A model generated the notes under the pieces. It did no database searches. It was not told the DNA's origin and worked only from the letters and a program-made list of their open reading frames with translations. 64,000 nucleotides of DNA, from NCBI GenBank assembly GCA_046350935.1, contig JAXLZK010000020.1, positions 1 to 64,000 on the forward strand, written 5' to 3'. Positions 39,479-48,722 of this stretch are shown here, one piece after another. How positions within the stretch are numbered: position 1 is the first letter of the stretch; each line of letters opens with the position of its first letter. The position numbers were made by a program, and so were the translations under genes. Source of the DNA: Nitrobium sp046350935. Its GTDB lineage: Bacteria; Nitrospirota; Thermodesulfovibrionia; Thermodesulfovibrionales; Dissulfurispiraceae.

Positions 39479-41249
39479 AAACGTTTCGGTTCAGGTATGT
39501 ATGGGAACAGGCGGAATGGCAGCCGGCGGTGCGGAAGTGCTTGCCGCCTTCGAGACGATCATGAAGGAGAAGGAGATCCCCGCCGAGTTCAGGAAAGAGT
39601 GCTCCATGCACAAGGTGGGATGCCGCGGACTCTGTGCAAGGGACGTCCTGGTGGACGTTTTTGTGAGCGGCGCCCGGACCACCTACCAGTTTATCAAGCC
39701 CGATATGGTGCAGCGCATTGTCGATGAGCATATCGCGGGGGGCGTTCCCGTTGCCGAGTGGCAGGTGACCGACGACTACCATAAGTTTCATGAGAAGCAG
39801 GTGAAGGTCGTTCTTTCCGACTGCGGCAATATCGACCCTGAGGACATCGATTCCTACATCGCGGCGGAAGGCTACAAGGCGATCAGGCAGGTCTTTACTT
39901 CAATGAACCCGGAAGACGTCATCGAAATCATGAAGAAATCCGGTCTGCGCGGCCGCGGGGGAGCAGGGTTCCCCACGGGGGTAAAATGGGAGGCATGCCG
40001 GAAGGCCCCGGGGGAGCAGAAATATATCATCTGCAACGCCGACGAGGGCGATCCCGGCGCCTTCATGGACAGGGCGGTCATCGAGGGGAATCCACACGCT
40101 GTCATCGAGGGGATGGTGATCGGCGCTTATGCAATCGGCGCTTCCAAGGGGTACGTTTATATCAGGGCCGAATACCCTCTCGCGGTCGAAAGGCTCACGA
40201 TGGCGATGGAGGCCGCCCGCGAGCGCGGCTTTCTCGGAAAGAACCTTTTCAATACCGGCTTCAGTTTCGATATCAGGATAAAGCTGGGTGCCGGCGCCTT
40301 TGTCTGCGGTGAGGAGACGGCGCTGATCGCCTCCATCGAAGGGCAGAGGGGAATGCCCCGCGCCAAGCCGCCCTTCCCCGTGCACAGCGGCTTATGGGGA
40401 AGACCTACGGTGATCAACAATGTGGAAACCCTCGCGAATATTCCCTATATCATCAAGAGGGGACCGGAGTGGTTTTCCTCCTACGGCACGGAAAAATCCA
40501 AGGGAACCAAGGTCTTTGCGCTCACCGGCAAGGTGAAGAACACCGGCCTCATCGAGGTCCCGATGGGAATCACCCTCAGGGAGATCATCTACGATATCGG
40601 TGGAGGCATCGAGAACAACAAGAAGCTGAAAGCGGTGCAGACGGGCGGACCCTCGGGCGGATGCATCACTGAGGAGATGCTTGCTATCAATGTCGATTAC
40701 GAGTCCCTGGCGAAGGTGGGCTCCATCGTGGGCTCCGGAGGTATGATCGTCCTCGACGAAGACGACTGTATGGTGAACGTGGCGAAGTACTTCCTCAATT
40801 TCACCCGGGACGAATCCTGCGGAAAATGCGTCCCCTGCAGAATCGGCACCAAGAGGCTCCTCGAGATCCTGGACAGGATCACCAAGGGCCTCGGCAAAGA
40901 GGGGGATATCGAGCTCCTCGAAAGGCTGAGCGGCGATATCAAATCCGCCTCCCTCTGCGGGCTCGGACAGACGGCCCCCAACCCGGTCCTCAGCACCATC
41001 AAATATTTCAGGGAGGAGTACGAAGCGCATATCCGTGACAAGAAATGTCCGTCAAAGGCATGCAGAGACCTCCTTACCTTCAGCATTCTCGCGGACGTCT
41101 GCATAGGCTGCGGGGCCTGCATGCGGGCCTGCCCGGCAGCGGCCATCACCGGCGAAAAGAAGAAGCCGCACGTGATCAATGACAAGGCATGCGTCAAATG
41201 CGGCAGCTGCTTCGACGTCTGTAAATTCAAGGCGGTTTACAGGGAGTAG
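39471..41249 (+). CDS. NuoF-like NADH-binding flavoprotein subunit of formate dehydrogenase
   Basis: A 592-residue NAD(H)/FMN subunit. The N-terminal 120 residues are a second thioredoxin-like ferredoxin domain (CMGTGGMAAGG and CSMHKVGCRGLCARDVLVDV). The NuoF core follows, with GLRGRGGAGFPTGVKWEACR (FMN/NADH), ICNADEGDPGAFMDRAV, GAGAFVCGEETALIASIEG, and the [4Fe-4S] site ESCGKCVPCRIGTKRLLEIL with a late Cys (ASLCGLGQTAP). Two C-terminal 4Fe-4S motifs (CIGCGACMRACP and CVKCGSCFDVC) complete it. This is the domain plan of HndC/HydB-type subunits, some of which belong to bifurcating enzymes. ATG 39471 overlaps the NuoE-like gene. Confidence 0.93.
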   Translation: MNKNVSVQVCMGTGGMAAGGAEVLAAFETIMKEKEIPAEFRKECSMHKVGCRGLCARDVLVDVFVSGARTTYQFIKPDMVQRIVDEHIAGGVPVAEWQVTDDYHKFHEKQVKVVLSDCGNIDPEDIDSYIAAEGYKAIRQVFTSMNPEDVIEIMKKSGLRGRGGAGFPTGVKWEACRKAPGEQKYIICNADEGDPGAFMDRAVIEGNPHAVIEGMVIGAYAIGASKGYVYIRAEYPLAVERLTMAMEAARERGFLGKNLFNTGFSFDIRIKLGAGAFVCGEETALIASIEGQRGMPRAKPPFPVHSGLWGRPTVINNVETLANIPYIIKRGPEWFSSYGTEKSKGTKVFALTGKVKNTGLIEVPMGITLREIIYDIGGGIENNKKLKAVQTGGPSGGCITEEMLAINVDYESLAKVGSIVGSGGMIVLDEDDCMVNVAKYFLNFTRDESCGKCVPCRIGTKRLLEILDRITKGLGKEGDIELLERLSGDIKSASLCGLGQTAPNPVLSTIKYFREEYEAHIRDKKCPSKACRDLLTFSILADVCIGCGACMRACPAAAITGEKKKPHVINDKACVKCGSCFDVCKFKAVYRE

Positions 41250-41254
41250 CCGTG

Positions 41255-43915
41255 ATGAGAATTACCATAGACGGCAGGTCCATAGAAGTGCCCGAGGGGA
41301 CCACGGTCCTCGAGGCGGCCGGAATGCTGGACATCGCCATCCCGACGCTCTGCCACCACCCGAAGCTGACCCCCTTCGGCGGATGCAGACTCTGCATCGT
41401 CGAGGTCAAGGGGATACCCCGTCCGGTCACCTCATGCACCACGCCGGTCAGCGAGGGAATGGAGGTCACTACTTCAACTCCCCGGATCGAAGGCCTGCGC
41501 AAGACAGTGCTGGAGCTCATTCTTTCCGACCATCCGAACGACTGCATGGTGTGCGAGCGGGCGGGCGACTGCACCCTCCAGGAGATGGCGTATGCATACG
41601 GTGTCAGGGAAAACCCTTTCTCAGGGGAGCGGAGGGCCTATACGGAGAGGGACGGCAATCCCTTCATCGCAAGGGACATGGAGAAATGCATCCTGTGCGG
41701 CAGGTGTGTAAAGGTCTGCGACGAAGTGCAGGGAGTGGGCGCCATCGATTTCACCTACCGCGGTTTCAAATCCAAGATATGCCCTCCCTACGAGAAAGAC
41801 CTGGACTGTGAATTCTGCGGCCAATGCGTTGCGGTCTGCCCTACCGGCGCCCTTACCGGAAAGATGTGGGCCCACAAGGGGAGGCAGCAAGGGGTGAAAG
41901 AGGTAGAAACCGTCTGTTCCTACTGCGGCACCGGATGCGTTATCACCCTTCATGTGAAAGAGAACGAGGTCATCCGGGTAACTTCGCGGGAAGACAGCTG
42001 GAATGAAGGGTGGCTCTGCGTAAAAGGGCGCTTCGGGTACCAGTTCATCAATAACCCCGACCGCCTTACAAAGCCGCTCATTAAAAAGAACGGAAAGCTC
42101 GAAGAGGCGTCCTGGGACGAGGCTCTCGACTACGTGGGAGCAAGGATGAACGAGATCAAGGCATCCCACGGTCCCGATGCCCTCGGGGGGCTCTCTTCCG
42201 CCCGCTGCACCAACGAAGAGAACTATGCATTCCAGAAGATGCTGCGCGCGGGGGTCGGAACGAACAACGTCGACCACTGCGCCCGGCTCTGACACGCGCC
42301 CACGGTGGCCAGTCTGGCCGCCATCTTCGGTTCGGGCGCAATGACCAACTCCATCAGGGAGATCGAGGAGATGGAGGTCATTTTCATTATCGGCTCCAAT
42401 ACCAAGGAGACCCACCCGGTGATCGCCAACAGGATGATCAAGGCACATCGGAAAGGGGCGAAGATCATCGTTGCAGACCCCAGGAGGGTCCCGATGGTGC
42501 GCTTTGCCGACGTCTTCCTGAACTTGAAGCCGGGGACGGACATCGCCCTCCTCAACGGTATCGCCCATGTCATCCTCAAAGAGGGGCTCCAGAACGCCGA
42601 GTTCATCGGAGAAAAGACCGAAGGCTTCGAGGAGTGGAGGAAATCGGTGGAGGAGTATACGCCTGAAAAGGTGGAGCAGATAACGGGCGTCGCCAAAGAG
42701 GAGGTACTGAAAGCGGCGCGTCTCTATGGAAGGTCCCGCAAGGCGGGGCTTTTCTATACGATGGGCATCACCCAGCACACCTGCGGCTCGGATAATGTGC
42801 GCGCCATCGCCAACCTGGTGATGCTTACCGGAAATATCGGCCGGGAGTCCACCGGCGTGAACCCTCTCAGGGGGCAGAACAACGTCCAGGGCTCCTCGGA
42901 CGCCGGATGCATGCCCAACGTCTATCCGGGATACCAGATGGTCGAGAACCCCGACGTGCAGGCGAAATTCGAAAAGGCGTGGGGCGTCCCCCTCTCTCCG
43001 AAAGCCGGTCTGAAGGCCACCGAGATGATCCCTGCCGCCCATGAGGGAAAGCTGAAGGCCCTCTACATTATGGGGGAAAACCCGGTCATCACCGACCCCA
43101 ACACCCACCATACGGTCGAGGCGCTGAAGAAGCTCGAATTCCTGGTAGTCCAGGATATTTTCCTCACCGAGACCGCAGCGCTGGCGGACGTGGTGCTGCC
43201 TTCGACCTGTTTTGCGGAAAAGGACGGCACCTTCGCCAATACCGAACGGAAGGTGCAGCGGGTCAGGAAGGCGGTGGAGCCCCCCGGCGAGGCGAAGTCA
43301 GACCTCTCCATCATCATGGAGGTGGCGAAGAGGCTCGGATACCCCATGCAGTATGCCTCTCCCGAAGAGGTGCTGATCGAGTTCGGACAGGTATGGCAGA
43401 ACCTTGCGGGGATCACGTACCGGCGCATCGACAAGGAGGGCATTCAGTGGCCCTGCACCGACAGGGAGCATCCCGGAACGCAGTACCTCTACAAGGGAGG
43501 GTTCCCCAAAGGAAAAGTCCCTTTCTCCCCTGTCGAGCACACGCCTCCGGCAGAGGTCGTGAGCGACGAGTACCCGTTCATTCTCACGACAGGGAGAAAC
43601 CTCTACCAGTACCATTCCGGCTCCATGACGAGGAGGGTCGAGGCCATCGAGTCCCATGCAGGGGAGCCGTATGTGGAGCTCAACCCCGCTGACGGGGAGA
43701 GGCTCGGCATCGGAGACGGCGAAGAGATACGCGTCGCCTCCCGGAGGGGGAAAATCTCGATAAAGGCTCGGCTCACCCCGCGGGTTTCCTCCGGCACCGT
43801 CTTCATTCCCATGCATTACCGCGAGGCCGCCGCCAACATTGTCACGAACGATGCTCTCGACAAGAAGGTGAAGATACCCGAGTATAAAGTGTGCGCGGTA
43901 CAGGTCTCGAAATAA
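41255..43915 (+). CDS. fdhA: NAD-dependent formate dehydrogenase catalytic subunit, selenoprotein (UGA = Sec346)
   Basis: The catalytic subunit that interconverts formate and CO2 at a molybdenum or tungsten bis-pterin site. The TGA at 42290-42292 lies in NVDHCARL-U-HAPTVAS, exactly where FdhF-type enzymes carry the metal-ligating selenocysteine, and the frame continues to 43915. Total length is 886 residues. In order: a NuoG-like [2Fe-2S] domain (CHHPKLTPFGGCRLC), a His-Cys3 cluster (DHPNDCMVCERAGDC), two 4Fe-4S motifs (CILCGRCVKVC and CEFCGQCVAVC), a Mo-proximal 4Fe-4S (CSYCGTGC, then GWLCVKG), and the pterin-binding domains. A SECIS-type hairpin follows the UGA. ATG 41255 is used; GTG 41252 is possible. 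Last gene of the operon. Confidence 0.95.
42304..42322 (+). promoter_or_regulatory. Bacterial SECIS-type hairpin of fdhA
   Basis: GGTGGCCA (42304-42311), loop GTC (42312-42314) and TGGCCGCC (42315-42322) form an 8-bp stem with one U-G pair. The loop starts 19 bases after the UGA and opens with G-U, matching the SelB-binding loop rule known from fdhF. Confidence 0.88.
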
Positions 43916-43926
43916 GTCCCGCAGGA

Positions 43927-43959
43927 GAGGAGCGCCGGACAGGCACCCCTGCGCTCCTC
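43927..43959 (+). terminator. Hairpin after fdhA
   Basis: GAGGAGCGC (43927-43935) and GCGCTCCTC (43951-43959) form a perfect 9-bp stem with a 15-base loop, 11 bases after the fdhA stop. No T-run follows, so it may stabilise the mRNA end rather than terminate transcription. Confidence 0.4.
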
Positions 43960-44009
43960 CCCTGTCGGGCGGATGTTCTGTTCTGAAAGAAAAGCTGCTG
44001 TTGAGGATG

Positions 44010-44031
44010 CCGAGGGGCAGTCGGTTTTTTT
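44010..44031 (+). terminator. Weak intrinsic terminator upstream of fhs
   Basis: CCGA (44010-44013) pairs with TCGG (44021-44024) and is followed by seven Ts (44025-44031). The stem is only 4 bp, but the T-run and its position between fdhA and the fhs promoter support a terminator. Confidence 0.4.
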
Positions 44032-44050
44032 GTTGATGATCGTTTTTCTC

Positions 44051-44080
44051 TTGTTTCCTCTGCGGTGGATTTCTTATATC
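44051..44080 (+). promoter_or_regulatory. Putative sigma70-type promoter of fhs
   Basis: TTGTTT (44051-44056) and TATATC (44075-44080) are 18 bases apart, just before the TATGGAGG ribosome site and the ATG at 44103. Confidence 0.45.
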
Positions 44081-44102
44081 AATCTCATATGGAGGTTTTT
44101 TT

Positions 44103-45866
44103 ATGCCACTTGATCCAACGAAGCATGCGGATTGGGAAATTGCAGAAGCAGCAGAAAAGAACATGAAGACCGTCTACGAGCTCGCCGATACCCTCGGCCT
44201 CCAGAAACAGGAGCTCCTCCCGCACGGCCATTATGTCGCGAAGGTCGACTTTAAAAGCGTGCTGGAGCGCCTCAAGAACAGGCCTGACGGGAAGTACGTC
44301 GACGTTACCGCCATCACCCCCACCCCGCTGGGCGAAGGCAAGTCCACCACCACGATCGGCCTTACCCAGGGCCTGGGCAAGAGGGGGAAGAACGTGGTGG
44401 CGGCCATCCGGCAGCCGTCCGGCGGACCGACCATGAACATCAAGGGGTCGGCGGCGGGAGGCGGCCTCTCGCAGTGCGTCCCCCTCACCCCCTTCTCCCT
44501 GGGGCTCACCGGCGATATCAACGCCATCATGAACGCCCATAACCTTGCGATGGTCGCCCTCACCTCGCGCATGCAGCACGAGTACAACTATACGGACGAG
44601 CAGCTTGCGAAGAGGGAACTGAAGCGGCTCAACATCGATGCGCGCAACGTGCAGATGAAATGGATCATCGACTTTTGCGCCCAGTCGCTCCGGAACATCG
44701 TCATCGGCCTGGGGGGCAAGAGCGACGGGTTCATGATGCAGTCCGGCTTCGCCATCGCCGTTTCTTCCGAGGTTATGGCCATTCTCGCCGTGGCGACCGA
44801 CCTCAAGGACATGCGGGAGAGGATGGGCAAGATCGTCGTGGCCTACGACAGGGCCGGGAACCCCGTAACCACCGAGGACCTCGGCGTGGCGGGCGCCATG
44901 ACCGCCTGGATGGTGGAGGCTCTGAATCCGAACCTCATGCAGACCATCGAGGGGCAGCCTGTTTTCGTCCATGCCGGTCCCTTTGCGAACATCGCCATCG
45001 GCCAGTCTTCCATCATCGCCGACCGGGTTGCCCTCAAAGTGTCCGATTACAATGTCACCGAGTCCGGTTTCGCCGCGGATATCGGCTTCGAGAAGTTCTG
45101 GAACCTCAAATGCCGCTTCTCCGGCCTCAAGCCGCACGCAGCGGTGGTCGTGGCGACGATCCGGGCGCTCAAGTGCCACGGCGGCGCGCCGATCCCCGTG
45201 CCCGGCAAGCCTCTCCCCGCAGAGTACAGGACGGAGAATGTGGGGTGGGTCGAAAAGGGCTGCGACAACCTGATCCATTGTGTGAACATAGTGAAGAAGG
45301 CGGGCATCAACCCCGTCGTCTGCATCAACGCCTTCTATACAGATACCGAGGACGAGATCAAGGCGGTCAAGAGGATCGCCGAAGCCGCAGGGGCCCGCGT
45401 CGCCCTCTCGAAGCATTGGCAGTACGGCGGGGAAGGCGCACTGGAGCTGGCCGATGCGGTTGTCGACGCCTGCAACGAGCCGAATGACTTCAAGTTCCTC
45501 TACGAGCTCGACACGCCGCTGCGCAAGCGCATCGAGCTCATCGCAACGGAAGTCTACGGAGCGGACGGAGTGGACTATTCAGCCGATGCCCTTGCCAAGG
45601 CGAAGAAAATGGAGGCCGACCCTGCAACCGCAAAGCTCGGCACCTGCATGGTGAAGACGCATCTCAGCCTCTCGGACAATCCGAGCCTGAAGGGCGTGCC
45701 CAAAGGCTGGAGGCTTTTCATCCGTGATATCCTCACCTACCAGGGTGCGGGTTTCGTGGTGCCTGTCGCCGGAGCCATCACGCTCATGCCCGGCACCGCC
45801 TCCGACCCCGCATACCGGAGAGTGGACGTGGATGTGGAGACCGGGAAAGTAAAAGGGCTGTTCTAA
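44103..45866 (+). CDS. fhs: Formate-tetrahydrofolate ligase
   Basis: Fhs (10-formyl-THF synthetase) joins formate to tetrahydrofolate with ATP, the first folate step of the Wood-Ljungdahl methyl branch. The 587-residue product has the P-loop TPLGEGKSTTTIGLTQGL, then IRQPSGGPTMNIKGSAAGGG and LTGDINAIMNAHNLA. The closing stretch VPVAGAITLMPGT is also typical. GGAGG lies 7 bases before the ATG. It directly follows the formate dehydrogenase operon, so CO2 reduction to formate and its activation on folate are encoded side by side. A strong hairpin ends the unit. Confidence 0.97.
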   Translation: MPLDPTKHADWEIAEAAEKNMKTVYELADTLGLQKQELLPHGHYVAKVDFKSVLERLKNRPDGKYVDVTAITPTPLGEGKSTTTIGLTQGLGKRGKNVVAAIRQPSGGPTMNIKGSAAGGGLSQCVPLTPFSLGLTGDINAIMNAHNLAMVALTSRMQHEYNYTDEQLAKRELKRLNIDARNVQMKWIIDFCAQSLRNIVIGLGGKSDGFMMQSGFAIAVSSEVMAILAVATDLKDMRERMGKIVVAYDRAGNPVTTEDLGVAGAMTAWMVEALNPNLMQTIEGQPVFVHAGPFANIAIGQSSIIADRVALKVSDYNVTESGFAADIGFEKFWNLKCRFSGLKPHAAVVVATIRALKCHGGAPIPVPGKPLPAEYRTENVGWVEKGCDNLIHCVNIVKKAGINPVVCINAFYTDTEDEIKAVKRIAEAAGARVALSKHWQYGGEGALELADAVVDACNEPNDFKFLYELDTPLRKRIELIATEVYGADGVDYSADALAKAKKMEADPATAKLGTCMVKTHLSLSDNPSLKGVPKGWRLFIRDILTYQGAGFVVPVAGAITLMPGTASDPAYRRVDVDVETGKVKGLF

Positions 45867-45880
45867 ACTGTTTGCATAAC

Positions 45881-45940
45881 GACCGGAGAGCCCTTCGGGA
45901 GGCGGCGCGCACCCCGAAGGGCTCTTTCCGCTCTCCGGTC
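45881..45940 (+). terminator. Strong nested hairpin after fhs
   Basis: GAGCCCTTCGGG (45888-45899) and CCCGAAGGGCTC (45913-45924) form a perfect 12-bp stem followed by TTT. An outer repeat, GACCGGAGA (45881-45889) with TCTCCGGTC (45932-45940), encloses it. A likely terminator or mRNA-end stabiliser for fhs. Confidence 0.6.
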
Positions 45941-45963
45941 AGGGAGAATACACAGGCTACCGC

Positions 45964-46764
45964 ATGGATTACTTGATGGAAAGCGAAGAGGAGGCGTTCC
46001 GCCTGGAAGCAAAGACGGACGCCCGTGTCGTCGAGCAGCAGGCACGCTGGGGGGGGCTCCTGCCCGGCATGCGCCTAGCGGATGTCGGATGCGGCCCGGG
46101 AAAAACGACCTCTGTCTTGCATGCGCTGGTCCAGCCCGGTGGCACGGCCGTCGGAGTGGACGGCTCTGCGGAGAGGATCGGGTACGCGCGAAAGCATTTC
46201 GGCGCCGCAGGCCTCGAATTTGTACAGAAAGACATCCTGAAGCCCCTCGACGATCTCGGCGCGTTCGATTTCGTCTGGGTCCGCTTTTTCCTGGAGTACT
46301 ACCGCTCGAATGCTTTTGAGCTCGTCCGGAATATAGCGGAGAGGGTAAAACCGGGGGGCATTTTGTGCCTTATCGACCTGGACTATAATTGCTTGAGCCA
46401 TTACGGGCTCCCTCCCCGGCTGGAAAAGACCGTCGTTGCGATCGTCAAGACCCTTGAAGAAAAAGCGAATTTCGATCCCTACATGGGCAGAAAGCTGTAC
46501 TCCTTTCTGTACGATCTGGGGTTCGAGGAGATCGAGGTGAGCGTGGCGGCCCATCACCTGATCTATGGGGCTTTGAGAGAGGTCGATGCCTTCAACTGGT
46601 TGAAGAAGATCGAGATCGCCCCGAAGCGGATACGCTTCGCTTTCGATGAATATGACGGAGGATACGGGGAGTTCCGGGAGGAGTTCGACCGGTTCTTTTC
46701 GAACCCGAGACGGTTCACCTATACGCCTGTCATCGCGTGCAGGGGGCGCAGACCCGCCTGCTGA
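45964..46764 (+). CDS. Class I SAM-dependent methyltransferase
   Basis: A 266-residue methyltransferase of the Rossmann-like class I fold. Motif I is RLADVGCGPGKTTSVLHAL, motif II acidic residue in GTAVGVDGSAERI, motif III FVQKDILKPLDD, motif IV AFDFVWVRFFLEY, and the post-motif KPGGILCLIDLDYNCL. Nothing in the C-terminal half reveals the substrate. It is a single gene after the fhs terminator, convergent with the HD-GYP gene and only 5 bases from it. Confidence 0.85.
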   Translation: MDYLMESEEEAFRLEAKTDARVVEQQARWGGLLPGMRLADVGCGPGKTTSVLHALVQPGGTAVGVDGSAERIGYARKHFGAAGLEFVQKDILKPLDDLGAFDFVWVRFFLEYYRSNAFELVRNIAERVKPGGILCLIDLDYNCLSHYGLPPRLEKTVVAIVKTLEEKANFDPYMGRKLYSFLYDLGFEEIEVSVAAHHLIYGALREVDAFNWLKKIEIAPKRIRFAFDEYDGGYGEFREEFDRFFSNPRRFTYTPVIACRGRRPAC

Positions 46765-46769
46765 ACCTC

Positions 46770-48722
46770 TTACTGCCTCCGGTAATATCTCATGAAGGCT
46801 TCGACGACCCCCTTGTCGAGGCGGCGCCCACTTTCCTCATCGAGGAGGGCAAAGGCCTCGTTGAGCGTCATCGGTTCGCGGTAATGGCGCCGTGAGGTAA
46901 TGCTTTCAAAAATGTCGGCGACGGCGATTATCTTCGCCCCCAGGGGGATCTCTTCCCCTTTGATCCCTTTCGGATAGCCGCTCCCGTCGATCTTTTCGTG
47001 ATGGTTTCCGGCAATTTCGGGGATCTCCCGGTAAATACCCTCAAAATTGACCCGCTCCAGCAGCTCCCGGGTTTTCACCGCGTGTGTCTGTATCTCCGCC
47101 CTCTCCTCGTCGGTCAGGGAGCCGCTTTTCTTCAGGATGGAATCCCTTATGCCTATCTTGCCGTAGTCGTGAAGCAATGCCGCCACCCGTATCATCTCGC
47201 AGTAGTCACGCGCAAGACCCATCGTATTCGCTATCCCCACTGCGTATTCGGATACTTTTTCGGAATGTCCTGCGGTGAGGTCGTCGCGGGCGTCGATGCT
47301 GGCCGCCAGCACATGGAGCATGGATTTGAATTGCTGCTCCTTGTCCTCGATGAGCAGGGCGTTCCGAATGCTTATCCCGATCTCGGGGGCAATCCCCATC
47401 AAAAGGCTGATGTCGCTCTGGAGCAGCGGTCTCTTCGTCCTCCTGTTATCGACGGCGAGGATCCCCAACGATTCGTCCTCGAAGATGATGGGGCAGCAGA
47501 TGAAGGACTTGGCCCCCATCCGCCGTGCGAACGCCAGGCTGTGGGAGGTAAGAGTGTCCTCTATTTCGTCGATATTGTTCACCAGGAAAGGCTTCTGCTC
47601 GTGGAAGCAGATAACGAACACCCCCCTCGATTCGGGATTGTTCAGGCGGAAGCTGACGTCCCGCAGCAGGATCATCTGCTCGGTGCTGTATCCGAACCCC
47701 GCGCGAAAGGAAAGCTTCCTTCCGTCGCGGTCCGCAAGGAGTATCATGCCGCGGTCGTAGTCGAGTCTCTTCTCCAGCACCTGCACGACGTTCTCCAGAA
47801 TGATATCGAGATGCAGCTTCTTGTTCAGGGCGAGGCCTATCTCGTTGAGCATGAGGGCGTTGTTGTAATTGAGGTCGATGCGCTCCAGGAGCTTGTCCGT
47901 TGAATCCCTGATGCTGCCGATGGCGTTTTTCAGCTCTTCCGTCTCCCTGTGCCCGATATGGAGAGTGAAGAGCAGAACCAGGAGCACGGAAGCGGGGACC
48001 ATCCAGTCGAGCGTGAAATCAGGGTACGGAAAGAAGAGGCCGAAGCACGCGGAGGCAAGGAGGAGGGAGAGGTATATCCTCACCCGTTTGAGGAAAGCGG
48101 AGCGGGTTTCCCTCCAGGTGACGATATAGCGGCACGCCGTGCCGCCTTTGAAAACACATTCCGGGTGGCGTATTTCCGGCAGTTTGTCGTTAAACAGCTT
48201 GGCGATGGCCTCGAAGTACCCTATCCTGTTTTCGCACTGGAACGGTTTTTCGTGCACTCCTTCCGCGGGGATGACGGTGATCTCCACCCTGTTGCCGGCT
48301 TTTTTTTCGGATTTGTAGGCAGAGGAACGCGTGAACTTGTGGGCGTACTTCCCGACGATCTCGTACGCGTTCCCCGGCGAGACAAGGCTGAGGACATACT
48401 GCCGCATCACCCCGATCGCCTCAGGCGACGCGGCGTACCGCCCGGCCTCCCGGGCGATCCCTTTGTTCCCGGTCAGATGGACGACCCTCTCGTAAAACCG
48501 GTCCACCTGCTCCTGAGTGAACCAATGCCCTTCGTCTTCGACCTGGTACGGCTCTATGCGGGCGAACCGCAGCAATTCGCCGATCGCAATGTACGGGTAA
48601 TCCCTCTTGATGAGCCGTACAAAAGAATTGATGATCCTGCTGTTGTAAAGGGGCCGGCCGTCGTCATTCTGACGCTCTGCCGCGCCGTCAGCAAGAGGGC
48701 GGATTTCTTCCGCGTTACCCAT
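46770..48722 (-). CDS. HD-GYP domain phosphodiesterase with V4R-like, membrane and GAF regions
   Basis: A probable cyclic-di-GMP phosphodiesterase of 650 residues. The N-terminal 220 residues resemble the sensory domain with a late Cys signature (CVFKGGTACRYIVTW) found in V4R- or HNOB-related proteins. Two membrane segments follow (LSLLLASACFGLFF and MVPASVLLVLLFTLHI), then a coiled-coil linker, a GAF domain (ILENVVQVLEKRLDYDRGMI) and the C-terminal HD-GYP domain, with LLHDYGKIGI (HD), NHHEKIDGSGYPKG (H-H and GYP) and IIAVADIFESITSRRHYR. Its start overlaps the end of the PilZ gene by 8 bases. The pair therefore likely degrades and senses c-di-GMP in one unit. Confidence 0.9.
   Translation of the reverse strand: MGNAEEIRPLADGAAERQNDDGRPLYNSRIINSFVRLIKRDYPYIAIGELLRFARIEPYQVEDEGHWFTQEQVDRFYERVVHLTGNKGIAREAGRYAASPEAIGVMRQYVLSLVSPGNAYEIVGKYAHKFTRSSAYKSEKKAGNRVEITVIPAEGVHEKPFQCENRIGYFEAIAKLFNDKLPEIRHPECVFKGGTACRYIVTWRETRSAFLKRVRIYLSLLLASACFGLFFPYPDFTLDWMVPASVLLVLLFTLHIGHRETEELKNAIGSIRDSTDKLLERIDLNYNNALMLNEIGLALNKKLHLDIILENVVQVLEKRLDYDRGMILLADRDGRKLSFRAGFGYSTEQMILLRDVSFRLNNPESRGVFVICFHEQKPFLVNNIDEIEDTLTSHSLAFARRMGAKSFICCPIIFEDESLGILAVDNRRTKRPLLQSDISLLMGIAPEIGISIRNALLIEDKEQQFKSMLHVLAASIDARDDLTAGHSEKVSEYAVGIANTMGLARDYCEMIRVAALLHDYGKIGIRDSILKKSGSLTDEERAEIQTHAVKTRELLERVNFEGIYREIPEIAGNHHEKIDGSGYPKGIKGEEIPLGAKIIAVADIFESITSRRHYREPMTLNEAFALLDEESGRRLDKGVVEAFMRYYRRQ

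Noticed and set aside
45881..45940. Large inverted repeat after fhs as an insertion-sequence end
   Set aside because: The arms flank no transposase and sit directly after a gene stop with a T-rich tail, which fits a terminator better.
46762..46764. TGA at the end of the methyltransferase gene as a possible further selenocysteine codon
   Set aside because: Only six codons follow before a stop, with no conserved residues and no SECIS-like hairpin.
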